Positions 1-8,693 of a DNA stretch of 46,802 nucleotides are shown here, one piece after another (the stretch's first letter is position 1; the number at the start of each line of letters is the position of its first letter). The stretch comes from Phycisphaerae bacterium. GTDB taxonomy: Bacteria; Planctomycetota; Phycisphaerae; Sedimentisphaerales; Anaerobacaceae. The stretch spans positions 1 to 46,802 of the forward strand of contig JAUWAY010000020.1 of NCBI GenBank assembly GCA_030601845.1. Direction: 5' to 3'. The translations under genes were made by a program, and so were the position numbers. The notes under the pieces were generated by a model. That model saw nothing but the letters and a program-made list of their open reading frames with translations. It ran no database searches and was not told the origin of the DNA.

Positions 1-86
1 TCGCGAATCCCGTGGCCGTCTTGCAACAGCTTCACCGCCCGGATTCTGCGCTGCTCGAGCTGTTTTTGTGTTCCTATTGGTCTCAT
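1..86 (-). CDS. IS630-like transposase, N-terminal fragment (cut by window edge)
   Basis: Reading the minus strand from an ATG at 84-86 gives 28 residues starting MRPIGTQKQLEQRR and continuing to the window edge without a stop. The sequence looks like the extreme N-terminus of helix-turn-helix (IS630/winged-HTH) transposases, which begin with a basic helix rich in Q, E and R before the first HTH. The rest of the gene is outside the window, so I cannot tell whether the element is intact. No clear ribosome binding site is visible upstream. The call rests on a short stretch and is moderate at best. Confidence 0.5.
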   Translation of the reverse strand, partial: MRPIGTQKQLEQRRIRAVKLLQDGHGIR

Positions 87-619
87 GTATATTATTATCG
101 GTCATTAAAGGCTCGTTCCTTTATCTTTTGAAAGGTCAATAGTGAGTGGTGAGTCAGCCGAAGGCGGATGGTTAGTTTGAAAAGACAACTGGATCCCCGC
201 CTACAATTCCGAAAGAAGTGGATCCCAGATAAAGACGTTCTGGGACAGGCCTGCGCAAATTGTTCGAGGTGGATGGTTCGTGGCTTGTCGCTCGTGACTC
301 GTGACTCGACGCTCGATGTTTACCCGCCTTCGGCGGGCTCGATTCTGGATTCTGGATGGAAGTCAGAAGACGGAGGACAGAGGGCGGGGGGATTTTGTGG
401 TTTTGAGTGGTTCTATTTGTCCTTAACGTATAGACGGCTGTGGATTTTAAGGGCTCGTCCTTCGTAGTAGTACTACGGAGAATGGACAGGATTTTCTCCG
501 GCTGCCTGGCTTTTGAGAGAAGCCAAGGGAAGACCGTAGCTAATATTCCGCTTGGTTGTTTGCCTGCTTTAGTTCAAGGGCAAGGATTTACACTCTACTG
601 ATATTATCAGCTTCGCTTC
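87..619. repeat. Gene-free, repeat-rich stretch
   Basis: I see no credible gene here. The DNA is a patchwork of short repeats: CGTGACT units around 290-310, a GATTCTG duplication around 340-355, an AGAAGACGGAGGACAG word at 366-381 that recurs elsewhere, and a perfect CCCGCC-TTC-GGCGGG hairpin at 323-337. Around 485-510 there is a degenerate relative (aggattttct..cggctg) of the 43-bp element found at 1580 and 3464. The long open frame at 168-467 is made of these repeats and looks spurious. Confidence 0.6.
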
Positions 620-1570
620 TCAGTCAGCCGACGGACTAACCGGAACAGGCCGTTTGTATTTTGCCACGAACTGTTCTGTAGCGCTTATAATCTCCACCTT
701 GCCAGTTTCACGGAGTCTATATACCCCGTCGATAAGAATGTGTTTCACGTCCTCTTTGTAGATGGATGGGTCTTCAATTATTTGCACTAATCCATTGGCT
801 GCTTCCAGCGTTCCAGACTTCACAAGAGAATTTATTACATCCCTTTTCTGCCAAGTATATTGTTCAATCCGTAATAGTTGCAACTGATATGGGACGGCTA
901 ATTCCGATTCAGTAAGAGCAAGCATCTCTCTTGCAGTGTCCCGCTCTGCCAACCATTCTCCTTTACTTTGCGCCTCCGGCTTAACTTCAAAGCTAACCAG
1001 GGTTTCTAGTATTTCCTTAAATTTCAACTCATCCATCTCAATTATCTGGATATTCAATTTCAGTTGCTTTTTGTGAACTGGACCTGCCTTAAAGACCTCG
1101 CTATCCTCTTTTTTTCTGCTTTCAGAACGCAAACGATATTCTATGTTACAGATAACACGGTATTGCCCTGGTGGTAATAGAGTAGAGCACCATTGATTCA
1201 ACACAATTGACTTTTGACCTATTTGGCCTGGAGGCACTGCCAAGGTTCCTAACCTCGATAATCCAGACCTCCGAATGTTGCCACCTTCAGCCACAATTTT
1301 GTTCGAACGATCGCGGATTTCTATTGAGAAAGCTTCGATTCCATCTGCTCCAAAGTCAATCGTTTCTTCCTGCTTTCCTATATTTTTGATATTTACAGTT
1401 AATAATACAGGTTCGCCGGGATAAAAGGTATTTTGGGCAGTTTCGATGTTCCAATCAAGAGATTCTTCCGCTCCTTGTGCATAAGTATTGTTAAGCATTT
1501 CAATCGGACTGCCCAATATAAGAGTCGTCGCGAATAAATAGCCAAGCCATTTCAATCTGATAATCATCAT
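620..1570 (-). CDS. Secreted protein with Ig-like N-terminal domain, function unknown
   Basis: A 316-residue protein with an N-terminal hydrophobic segment (residues about 5-32, ending near TYAQG) that looks like a signal peptide, so it is probably exported. Residues about 40-170 have the alternating pattern of an Ig-like beta domain (NTFYPGEPVLLTVNIKN, then GQYRVICNIEYRL), of the type seen in BsuPI-like extracellular domains. The C-terminal 130 residues look helical. The start has two ATGs in tandem (1570 and 1567) behind a GAAAAGAC purine stretch. It lies 50 bp downstream of a HEAT-repeat protein on the same strand, and the two may be co-transcribed. No enzymatic motif is visible. Confidence 0.65.
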   Translation of the reverse strand: MMIIRLKWLGYLFATTLILGSPIEMLNNTYAQGAEESLDWNIETAQNTFYPGEPVLLTVNIKNIGKQEETIDFGADGIEAFSIEIRDRSNKIVAEGGNIRRSGLSRLGTLAVPPGQIGQKSIVLNQWCSTLLPPGQYRVICNIEYRLRSESRKKEDSEVFKAGPVHKKQLKLNIQIIEMDELKFKEILETLVSFEVKPEAQSKGEWLAERDTAREMLALTESELAVPYQLQLLRIEQYTWQKRDVINSLVKSGTLEAANGLVQIIEDPSIYKEDVKHILIDGVYRLRETGKVEIISATEQFVAKYKRPVPVSPSAD

Positions 1571-1579
1571 CTTGTCTTT

Positions 1580-1622
1580 TCAAACCTTATAATACCAAAT
1601 TTTAGCAGGATTTTCTGCGGCT
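1580..1622. repeat. 43-bp dispersed element, copy A
   Basis: This stretch matches 3464-3506 at 42 of 43 positions. It lies immediately upstream of the 316-residue gene and overlaps the stop codon of the HEAT-repeat gene. On the minus strand it reads GCAG-aaaatc-CTGC followed by an A/T-rich stretch with TATTATAA, then the GTTTGAAA leader. It could be a promoter or operator, or a mobile repeat. Confidence 0.7.
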
Positions 1623-2427
1623 ACTGGCCTTCTTCTTTTTTCAGCTTTTTAGCATAACTTTTAAGCTTTGCGTTGCATATTATACGAAGATTCTTATCTG
1701 GAGAATCAATGTTAGCCTTCAGAGCATCAATTACTTTCGAAGTTACTTCGGGTTTTATCTTGGCTATTTTCTCCAATGAGTAAACTGCGCGTTCACGCAA
1801 CCACGGAACTGGATCGGATATTGCAACAGATGTCAATAATTCAACCGCCGAATTTGTAACCGGATCGGTCTTATGGCCGAAATTTCCTAACTCGTGTACG
1901 GCAGTAGACCGGATGTAATCTCTGCTATCACTGATGCCTTTTGCTACCACTTCGAACTGTGAATAGTCTCCCGCACGTGCCAATAAACCAGCCACGTCAA
2001 TTTTTAGCGGAGTATAACTAATCATGCCGTTTGGGTCTGTTGACAGTGCTTTTATGGTCGGCATCCATTCTTTATTACCAAAATCACAGAGTGCTTTAGC
2101 AGTGGCTATTTTTTCAAATATGCTCGTTTTGCTATCGTTGAATATTTGCAGTAACTTTGGTGTGGCCGAGGATATTCTTTTGTACCTAATCAGCAAAATT
2201 ACCGCAGATGTGCGCTTACCAGGATCATCTAATAGGTCAACCACTTCAGCATCATTAATATCTTCGGCCAGTCCGAGTTCACGAAGGAGCACTTTTTCAA
2301 CCGATCCGATCCTCGTTCGACCTGTGGAGTAATCTTCTCTGGCAATTGACCTTGTTGCTGAAATATTCGTCAACAATACGCAGAAAGCCGCATAAGCAAT
2401 CGTTTTATTCAAAACTTTTGTAACCAT
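1621..2427 (-). CDS. Secreted HEAT-repeat protein
   Basis: A 268-residue protein with a signal-peptide-like N-terminus (hydrophobic residues about 9-28). The rest is helical with HEAT/EZ-type repeats, for example DYIRSTAVHELGNFG and WLRERAVYSLEKIAKI, and a charged lysine-rich tail. HEAT repeats make curved protein-binding solenoids; nothing shows the partner. The start is supported by GGAAAGGGA about seven bases before the ATG. Transcription would run on into the 316-residue gene 50 bp downstream. The stop codon lies inside the 43-bp repeat element. Confidence 0.7.
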   Translation of the reverse strand: MVTKVLNKTIAYAAFCVLLTNISATRSIAREDYSTGRTRIGSVEKVLLRELGLAEDINDAEVVDLLDDPGKRTSAVILLIRYKRISSATPKLLQIFNDSKTSIFEKIATAKALCDFGNKEWMPTIKALSTDPNGMISYTPLKIDVAGLLARAGDYSQFEVVAKGISDSRDYIRSTAVHELGNFGHKTDPVTNSAVELLTSVAISDPVPWLRERAVYSLEKIAKIKPEVTSKVIDALKANIDSPDKNLRIICNAKLKSYAKKLKKEEGQ

Positions 2428-2578
2428 ATTGTGTCCCTTTCCAGTGATTATTATACTGTTTTACTGCTGCTTTTACAATATTAATTGCTACCCTTTGGCT
2501 TAGCCATTTAATATCCGTCATGGCGTACACCCCTCTGGAAGTGAGCCGTAGCCAGTGACTGCTTCGATAAAATTCCCC

Positions 2579-2615
2579 GCACCAAATTACGGTAGCAACC
2601 TATTTGGTACGGGAC
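2579..2615. repeat. 37-bp palindromic dispersed repeat, copy A
   Basis: The arms ACCAAAT...ATTTGGT form an imperfect palindrome. The whole 37 bp matches 44809-44845 at 34 of 37 positions, so it is a dispersed REP-like element. Confidence 0.75.
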
Positions 2616-2637
2616 AGGCAGAGAGCACAGAGATATA

Positions 2638-2660
2638 GTTAATTGGTTAATTGGTTAATG
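2638..2660. repeat. AATTGGTT tandem repeat
   Basis: Two full AATTGGTT units with partial units on both sides. The reverse-complement unit AATTAACC recurs as a longer array at 36311-36352. Confidence 0.8.
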
Positions 2661-2695
2661 ATGGAAGAGAGCACAAGTCATAAGGCAAAAGTATA

Positions 2696-2736
2696 AAAAG
2701 GAAAAAGGGCTGGAAGTGGCTAACTTGCAGCCCTTT
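2696..2736 (-). terminator. Rho-independent terminator of the PEP-CTERM gene
   Basis: On the minus strand an 8-bp stem (AAGGGCTG with CAGCCCTT) with extra inner pairing AAGT/ACTT is followed by TTTTTCCTTTTT. It starts 23 bases after the stop codon of the gene at 2759-3448. Its sequence resembles the terminator at 41614. Confidence 0.8.
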
Positions 2737-2758
2737 GGTTGGCAAATGATGATTGTTT

Positions 2759-3448
2759 TTATGCCTTGCGTTTTCTAAGTAAGACCAGTGAGCCGAAGGC
2801 GAGGAGGAAAATTGTGGCCGGCTCGGGGATGACTGTCAGGGAAGTTACTTCACCATATATTCCAAAATCATTGTCGCCTTCACCATAGAAACGCGTCTGG
2901 AACTCTCTGCGTCTATCGAAAACGGAAAGTTCCGGCCAGGTATCTAAATCCGGCAGCTCATCAGTAGGTATGTACTCACCATGACTGGTCCCGAGGATAA
3001 AGAGTTGCATGTATGTCCAGCCCCAGGTGATATCATCATAAGTTTTGGGTGAGCCATCTATGTAAACTGTGCCGTCAAAACGCAGATCCTCACTGATAGC
3101 TCCATAACCAGGGTCAACAATGCCTACCATGAACAAGGGGGGATCGGGTGACATTGGGTCGTGGGTGAATGTATAGTTGCCGACCGTCATTGAAATTGAA
3201 ATCATCGAATAACGCCCTACGCCCGGACTTGCAGGAGACAAATCAGGCGTCTCTGAATCATAAGAGCAATAGCCAGTCATAGTAGTCCCGATGCCAACTG
3301 AACCATCCAGCTGTAAGCCTCCGTCAGTGGATACGTAATTAACAACTCCCGTAACCTCAACAGTAACTATTTCGGCCAGTGCACGTGGGCTGTTTAAAAT
3401 AAGCAATACACACAGCCCAAGCCCTATAGTCGATATAACTGGTTTCAT
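2759..3448 (-). CDS. PEP-CTERM sorted surface protein
   Basis: A 229-residue protein with an N-terminal signal peptide (residues 1-25, ending at ALA) and a C-terminal PEP-CTERM signal: VIPEPATIFLLAFG, a hydrophobic helix, then the basic tail LLRKRKA. In bacteria with exosortase this tail is recognised, cut and replaced by an envelope anchor; no exosortase gene is in the window. The middle is a beta-rich domain with no recognised catalytic motif, resembling the all-beta ectodomains common among PEP-CTERM proteins. The leader GTTTGAAAGGGGTATA provides a plausible ribosome binding site. A clear terminator follows the gene, and the 43-bp element lies just upstream. Confidence 0.85.
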   Translation of the reverse strand: MKPVISTIGLGLCVLLILNSPRALAEIVTVEVTGVVNYVSTDGGLQLDGSVGIGTTMTGYCSYDSETPDLSPASPGVGRYSMISISMTVGNYTFTHDPMSPDPPLFMVGIVDPGYGAISEDLRFDGTVYIDGSPKTYDDITWGWTYMQLFILGTSHGEYIPTDELPDLDTWPELSVFDRRREFQTRFYGEGDNDFGIYGEVTSLTVIPEPATIFLLAFGSLVLLRKRKA

Positions 3449-3463
3449 ATTACTATACCCCTT

Positions 3464-3506
3464 TCAAACCTTAGAATACCAAATTTTAGCAGGATTTTCT
3501 GCGGCT
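3464..3506. repeat. 43-bp dispersed element, copy B
   Basis: Matches 1580-1622 with one mismatch (42/43). It lies 15 bases upstream of the PEP-CTERM start and 10 bases beyond the stop of the subtilase gene, the same arrangement as copy A. Confidence 0.7.
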
Positions 3507-3516
3507 GATGGCCTAA

Positions 3517-6500
3517 TTACTTTTTAATGATTTCGATGCAGCAGCCGTCGAACATCGCAAAATCTACGAAATTAACCACAGAATCCTGGTCAACGTCAAG
3601 GCCGCTGCACCAATCCGGCTTGCCACAGTCCTGCTCAAGCCAGTGAGATGCCAAAACGCCAAGGTACTTGAAATTGCCGGTTATTATCTTAATCGTGTCT
3701 GTGCCATAGAAGTATTGGCCGGTGCCAAATACGCCTATAACCGTAACGGTCCCATCAGCCGGCCCGGCTGCACAGAACTCAGCCCGACTAAAAGCCGCTT
3801 CAATCTCAACTAAGCCATCTTCATTGATAAAGATGTTCATATATTCCGATTCGATACCTAACGGCTCAATCCAGGCCGGCCTACTAGCATCCACATCCTC
3901 AACTATAAATCCTTCGGGCAGAACAAAATGCGCCTTCATCCAGTTGCCTTTGCTGCCGGGATTCAGCGCCTGCGGCGTAAATTTCATTTGCACTTCTATC
4001 ATCGGCACAAACTCATCAGCTCCCATATCAACTCGGCCATCCCACACACGCCGCTGGCCGTCAATATCCGTCTCGTTCGGCCCAGCCACAAAATTCGGGT
4101 CACCGGCATCTATACAGGGTGAGCCAGGCCGAATATGATAATCCCGCAGGTTCGGGTCAGGATTATTGGCATCGAAAAACATCGGGTCGGCTTCTATATT
4201 GCCGCTGCCCCAGTTGACCGTGCTGCCACTATTATATATTCCGTCATTGCCGTCTTTAACATCGCAGTAGTTCACATCTATTGTCGAGGAGTTCGTTAAA
4301 GCTATTTCATTCCCATCCGATGCTGTATTACCCCAGAGAATGCAGTTTGTCAGCCTCGGGCTGCTGGTCCAGTTGTACATCCCGCCACCCTTTCTGGCCG
4401 AATTTCCGCTGATAGTGCAGTTGGTAATAGTTGGGCTACTCTTGTAAAAGTAGAACATTCCGCCACCATCGTCGGCTGTGTTCCCTGTGAAGGTACAATT
4501 TGTAATCGTCGGGCTACAGTAGAAGATATTTCGTATCGCACCTCCCCAGTCATAAGCCGAGTTTCCACTAAATGTGCAGTTGGTAATAGTTGGGCTGCTG
4601 TTCTCGTTGTTTATTCCGCCACCATCGTTTCCAACAGCCGAGTTTGCGCTGAAGGTACAGTTTGTAATCGTTGGGCTGCTGTTTATATTGTTAATCCCGC
4701 CGCCGTCCCAGCCAGCCGAGTTGCCGGTGATGATGCAGTTGTCGATTGTAGGGCTGCTGTTATCCTCGCAGCGGATTGCGCCGCCGATGCCGACATACCA
4801 AGAGCCAGAGATATAACCATTTGTAATAGTAAAGCCAGCCAGAACGGAATTGGCATCTTCACCTGAGTGGAAATAGAACCCACGATGAGATTCAGCTTTT
4901 GTGCCGTTGCAATCGATGATGCAGTTCTCCGGACCATTTTCACTTGTTACCGTGATGGCCTTTCCATGAAAGTCGATCTCACGGTTGCCTGCCCCCGTAT
5001 AGGTACCATCAGCAACCCAGACTGTCATGCCGTCCCAGCAGTTATCGATGGCTTCTTGTATTATGCGACATTGACTTGGAACGTAGATTTCGCCGCTGGC
5101 AGCAATAGTTGTGAACGAATAACACTCACCGTCGTTAGTGTCAATAGTTCCATTACCCACAACATCATTGGCCTCTATTATGAAAAAGTACTCCGTTTCG
5201 GGAGAAAGCTCTTTCAGTTTAACTGCGTGGTGGGTTGTCAAAGTAAAGCCTTTTCTCGCGATAGTATAGGGTCCTCCGCAGGCCAGACCGCACAGAACAC
5301 GGGCCGTTGCCGGCTCATCCGTCTCGAAGCGAACCCACGGTTCACGACCTGGCAGAATGATATGTACATTAGAAATCTCCGGACTTTCACAGTCGACTAT
5401 TGCGGTATCAGTTATGGTCACCGGATTACCCGTGCCATCATTGGCATCTTCGTATGTCACGGTGATAATTTCTCCGTGAGAAACCTGCACTGTGCCGTCT
5501 TCTACACATAGGTCACCTGATGTTGTTGCAATTGTGCCGGTAAAGACTCCAACAGCGGCAGCGGTTTCTGTCAATGACACAGTTTCAAAATCCCCACCGT
5601 CAGTCTCTACGGCGACATCGTATATGCCTTGGCCCTGAAGGTCTGAATCAGACAATCTTATATCTACGGTTGCCGAGCAGGGATAGACTACGCTATCAAG
5701 CACAACACGTCCCTGTGGGTTAATCATCTGCAACAATGCCTGATATGCATTGAGTCGGCCTGAAGCGGAGATGGAAGGTGAAATCGCATCGGCTGAATTT
5801 ATCAGTGCCTGTTCAAGCTCATCAACCTGAATTTTAGAACAGATAGACACAAGAAGTGCACAGACCCCTGCAACATGAGGACAGGCCATCGATGTCCCTG
5901 AGACAATTGTAGTGTAGGCATCATATGGAGTCCCCATTGAGGTTCCACTGGCCCGCAGCGATAAAACATCAACTCCAGGAGCAGCAATATCTACCCAATC
6001 ACCATAACTCGAAAAGGATGCTTTTTCGTCATTGGAATTGGTAGCTGCCACTGAAATCATATGCTCAGAATAGGCTGGATAATGAGGGGCTGTGGAATTA
6101 TCATTACCCGCTGCAGCTATCATAACCACACCTTGGCTGTAGGCGTAGTTGATGGCTTCTTGCACTGTCTCAGAATAACCACCCCCACCCCAACTGTTCG
6201 ATGTGATATCCGCTCCATTTTCCACCGCATAATAAAATGCCTCCACCGCGTCACTACTCGAGCCATAGCCACCGGCGTCAAGAAATTTAAGCGCCATTAT
6301 CTTGGCATCCCAGCAAACTCCTGTAATATCCAGACCGTTGTTACCTTCAGCTGCAATTATTCCCGAACAATGCGTGCCATGGCCGTGATCGTCCATTGGG
6401 TCGTTGTCGCCATTGATAAAATCATAGCCGTAAAAACCATTCGAATCGGTCCACATGTTGCCTTGCAGGTCTCTATGATTATAGTCAACGCCTGTGTCAA

Positions 6501-7230
6501 CAACTGCAATGATTACTTCCGAACTTCCGGTAAATATATCCCAGGCCTCGGGAGCATCAATATCGCAGTCAGGCGTTCCAGGCGGGGGGTTATAGCTGCC
6601 GCTCTCCGGGTACATCTGCCCTGTATTATTCAAAGGCCACTGAAGAGGATAACAGGGGTCATTTGGTTTGTTGTGTATTGAAACGATATAATTGAGCTCA
6701 GCGTATTCGACACCCGCGTTACTCTGGTATGCCTCAACAACTTCTTGGAGTGCTTGGCCGGGCTCAAGCTCAAGTTCTAACTTGTATATCCTGCTAAGGT
6801 CGGGTACTCTTGCGCCTTTCGGAGCCCGCTTAAGCCTCCTCAAGATGTGCTTTTCTTTTTTACTAAGAAGCGCCTTGTCCTTTTTCGCCAGCGTCTTAAC
6901 CCGCTGCCTGTTCTCCTTGAAGTTCTTAAACAGCGGCTTAGCTTTCCTTAATTTATACTTCTTATTCAGCTTGTCTAACGAATCAGATAGCTTCAGTTCG
7001 TGCGCTGCCCTGCCTTTCGCCAGCCCCATTTCAATGGCTTCCGCAGCATTCCCGTGGTATTTTATGATTATCTCATTCTCCACGTACTCTGGCCTCCCGG
7101 TATGATTGGGTTCTTCAATAGCAGGATAATTCACATCAAGGAAGATTTCTCTCCCAAAAACCGTCCCCATCATCACCAGCACACCTAGGCACAACAACAC
7201 CGCAAAAAGAAAAGTTTTCCTACTTTTCAT
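3517..7230 (-). CDS. Subtilisin-like protease with Pmp-like beta-helix and dockerin-like tail
   Basis: A 1237-residue secreted S8 protease. A signal peptide (1-26) is followed by a basic, helical propeptide (to about 190). The catalytic domain has Asp in AVVDTGVDYNH (about 243), His in GHGTHCSG (about 285) and Ser in SGTSMACPHVAG (about 445), so it should be active. A beta-sandwich/fibronectin-like stretch follows, then a right-handed beta-helix (about 710-1090) built on SPTITNCTF and GNSA..GGG turns like those of chlamydial Pmp proteins. The end carries an HWLEQDCGKPDWCSG dockerin-like module. The start has AAAGGA seven bases before the ATG. The protein probably sits on or outside the cell. 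Its substrate is unknown. Confidence 0.88.
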   Translation of the reverse strand: MKSRKTFLFAVLLCLGVLVMMGTVFGREIFLDVNYPAIEEPNHTGRPEYVENEIIIKYHGNAAEAIEMGLAKGRAAHELKLSDSLDKLNKKYKLRKAKPLFKNFKENRQRVKTLAKKDKALLSKKEKHILRRLKRAPKGARVPDLSRIYKLELELEPGQALQEVVEAYQSNAGVEYAELNYIVSIHNKPNDPCYPLQWPLNNTGQMYPESGSYNPPPGTPDCDIDAPEAWDIFTGSSEVIIAVVDTGVDYNHRDLQGNMWTDSNGFYGYDFINGDNDPMDDHGHGTHCSGIIAAEGNNGLDITGVCWDAKIMALKFLDAGGYGSSSDAVEAFYYAVENGADITSNSWGGGGYSETVQEAINYAYSQGVVMIAAAGNDNSTAPHYPAYSEHMISVAATNSNDEKASFSSYGDWVDIAAPGVDVLSLRASGTSMGTPYDAYTTIVSGTSMACPHVAGVCALLVSICSKIQVDELEQALINSADAISPSISASGRLNAYQALLQMINPQGRVVLDSVVYPCSATVDIRLSDSDLQGQGIYDVAVETDGGDFETVSLTETAAAVGVFTGTIATTSGDLCVEDGTVQVSHGEIITVTYEDANDGTGNPVTITDTAIVDCESPEISNVHIILPGREPWVRFETDEPATARVLCGLACGGPYTIARKGFTLTTHHAVKLKELSPETEYFFIIEANDVVGNGTIDTNDGECYSFTTIAASGEIYVPSQCRIIQEAIDNCWDGMTVWVADGTYTGAGNREIDFHGKAITVTSENGPENCIIDCNGTKAESHRGFYFHSGEDANSVLAGFTITNGYISGSWYVGIGGAIRCEDNSSPTIDNCIITGNSAGWDGGGINNINSSPTITNCTFSANSAVGNDGGGINNENSSPTITNCTFSGNSAYDWGGAIRNIFYCSPTITNCTFTGNTADDGGGMFYFYKSSPTITNCTISGNSARKGGGMYNWTSSPRLTNCILWGNTASDGNEIALTNSSTIDVNYCDVKDGNDGIYNSGSTVNWGSGNIEADPMFFDANNPDPNLRDYHIRPGSPCIDAGDPNFVAGPNETDIDGQRRVWDGRVDMGADEFVPMIEVQMKFTPQALNPGSKGNWMKAHFVLPEGFIVEDVDASRPAWIEPLGIESEYMNIFINEDGLVEIEAAFSRAEFCAAGPADGTVTVIGVFGTGQYFYGTDTIKIITGNFKYLGVLASHWLEQDCGKPDWCSGLDVDQDSVVNFVDFAMFDGCCIEIIKK
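4340..4770. repeat. Intragenic tandem repeats encoding the beta-helix
   Basis: Units of about 70-80 bp recur five to six times within the subtilase gene, each carrying a version of 'gtaatcgttgggctgctg' (the SPTIT turn). They encode consecutive beta-helix coils and are a likely site of slippage or recombination. Confidence 0.75.
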
Positions 7231-7630
7231 TTTTCTGTCCTTTCAAAAAGAGCTACATACCTGCGATAGCAGAAGCTATCAATTTTGGAAAGCAGGGTCG
7301 GTATGAAAGGGATACGAATTATGATGACGGCCAAAATTATGATAATTTTTGAGCCTGCCTTCACGGCCTAACCTAATATTATATTAGCACAAAAGCGATT
7401 GATTTTGCAAGGAATTTTTGCAAATTTTTGGGATTTTTTTGCAGTAGCGCAGTATTCATCCAAAAGGTCACTTCCGGGCCCAGAAAGGGCACAAGAGGAT
7501 ATAACGTTGCCGAGCCCGTCTTCGTCCTAAAGAGACTACGCCGAGGTAAACCGGCGATGGGTAAACGAAAAAGTGGCAGGGGGGCTGGTCAGGGTGCAGC
7601 GAGCGGTTATGTGAACGTTATCCAGGGAGA
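7231..7630. other. Gene-free stretch upstream of the subtilase
   Basis: No gene supported. The part nearest the subtilase start is A/T-rich with repeated ATTATCATAATT-like words that could hold its promoter, but I cannot assign boxes with confidence. The plus-strand open frame 7428-7634 has no ribosome binding site and no recognisable domain. Confidence 0.45.
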
Positions 7631-8158
7631 CTAAAAGGCGCCCCAATCCTGTTTTCCCGGAATGTAGAAGCTTGGGCAAATGAATCGGAACATATTCGAA
7701 ATTTTCCGGGTTTTGGCAAGTTTTTCTGCGCTTTCGGCCTGCTTTGCGGCGAACTCGTTACCGAAAACTTCAGCAAAATAATCTTCAGCGGCCTGATGTC
7801 TTTGCTCTTCGGTGTCAAATAGGGTTCGTATTTTTCTCAATTCGCCGGCGTCGAGCCAAAATCCGCCACAGCCCGGGCATTCATCGACCTCAACCTGCTT
7901 TTTGACACTGAAAAAGTGCCTCATCATTACAACGTCATCACATTTCGGGCACTTCAGTCTCTTCGTCCGGTCGATAACAATACTTTCATCCCGTTCTACG
8001 TCTAATAGTGCCTGGCCGGTAGATTCATGCGGCTCATCAAATTTTTTGAGTTCAAACTGGTCGAACCAAATTCCCGCACAGCCGCCCTTACACACATCGA
8101 CCGTAACATCTCCGACGGTCATTTCCTGTAACACATTTGAGCATGCCGGACATTTCAT
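7631..8158 (-). CDS. zf-TFIIB-type double zinc-ribbon protein
   Basis: A 175-residue soluble protein with two TFIIB-type zinc ribbons. The first has MKCPAC and DVCKGGCAGIWFD near the N-terminus. The second has KCPKC and DECPGCGGFWLDAGELRKI at about residues 70-110. The spacing and the G-x-W-x-D ending of each finger fit the zf-TFIIB domain of bacteria. The last 60 residues are helical and basic. The molecular role of this family is not established; a nucleic-acid or protein-binding role is likely. GGAGG lies ten bases before the ATG. A perfect palindrome lies upstream (8200-8215). It stands alone between two minus-strand blocks. Confidence 0.8.
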   Translation of the reverse strand: MKCPACSNVLQEMTVGDVTVDVCKGGCAGIWFDQFELKKFDEPHESTGQALLDVERDESIVIDRTKRLKCPKCDDVVMMRHFFSVKKQVEVDECPGCGGFWLDAGELRKIRTLFDTEEQRHQAAEDYFAEVFGNEFAAKQAESAEKLAKTRKISNMFRFICPSFYIPGKQDWGAF

Positions 8159-8199
8159 AATCTATTATCCTCCAAAAAAGGTTCGCCTAACATATATTG

Positions 8200-8215
8200 T
8201 CCTGAAAATTCAGGA
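8200..8215. promoter_or_regulatory. 16-bp palindrome upstream of the zf-TFIIB gene
   Basis: TCCTGAA-AA-TTCAGGA has perfect 7-bp arms and lies 42 bases before the start codon. It is a candidate operator; no regulator is identified. Confidence 0.4.
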
Positions 8216-8693
8216 ATTTATTTAACTGTTAATTTGCGCTTTTGTAAACGATATAATTATCTATTTTATCAAATCAGAAGTATCCTGCAAAAGCATCGTT
8301 TTGTCAAATGATAATTTTTCCGAAACAACAAGGCAGGTTAAATGAAAAAAAGGAAGTGCCAAAGCTTGCCCAGGAACCTCCACACCCCAAAACCCTTAAA
8401 GCAACACTCGTCCGACACTCCCTTCTTGCGGAAAATCGTTCTCTTGAATTTTGAGGAGCGCTACATTTTTTCGAGAACGACATCCGATATTATTATAATA
8501 CACTCAGCGAATCAGAGTTGCTATCGGGATATTCCTGATTTTGCCGGTAGAAATGCCTTAAAGGTAGTGAGCTAAAGTGCCTAAAGTGAACTAAAGTTAA
8601 AAAACACAACTCCGCACCTTTAGGCACTTTAGGGGGTTCCGCAAATAAATCCTTCGATAGACTCAGGACAGGTTTGAGGGGCTCAATTAACGG
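8216..8693. other. Gene-free stretch with a 14-bp inverted repeat
   Basis: No credible gene. The plus-strand frame at 8342-8575 lacks a domain, ribosome binding site and coding-like composition. The notable structure is the hairpin at 8573-8631. Confidence 0.5.
8573..8631. repeat. Hairpin with perfect 14-bp arms
   Basis: TAAAGTGCCTAAAG at 8573-8586 is exactly complementary to 8618-8631, with an A-rich 31-base loop. It lies 63 bases past the stop of the response regulator and could end that transcript, but no clear U-tract follows on the minus strand. It may be a dispersed palindrome. Confidence 0.65.

Larger units (their letters stand above)
2428..2758. repeat. Intergenic stretch with palindrome, AATTGGTT tandem and terminator
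   Basis: No gene seen. It holds a 37-bp palindromic repeat (2579-2615), a short AATTGGTT tandem (2638-2660) and a hairpin terminator (2696-2736), each listed separately. Confidence 0.7.

Noticed and set aside
168-467. 99-codon open frame at the left end
   Set aside because: It is built from dispersed repeats, has no ribosome binding site and no domain.
4340-4770. Regular repeats that could look like a CRISPR array
   Set aside because: The units are in-frame coding repeats of a beta-helix, without constant repeats and unique spacers.
7428-7634. 68-codon plus-strand open frame
   Set aside because: No ribosome binding site, no recognisable domain and odd composition.
8342-8575. 77-codon plus-strand open frame
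   Set aside because: Composition is not protein-like and it is followed by a palindrome; no supporting context.
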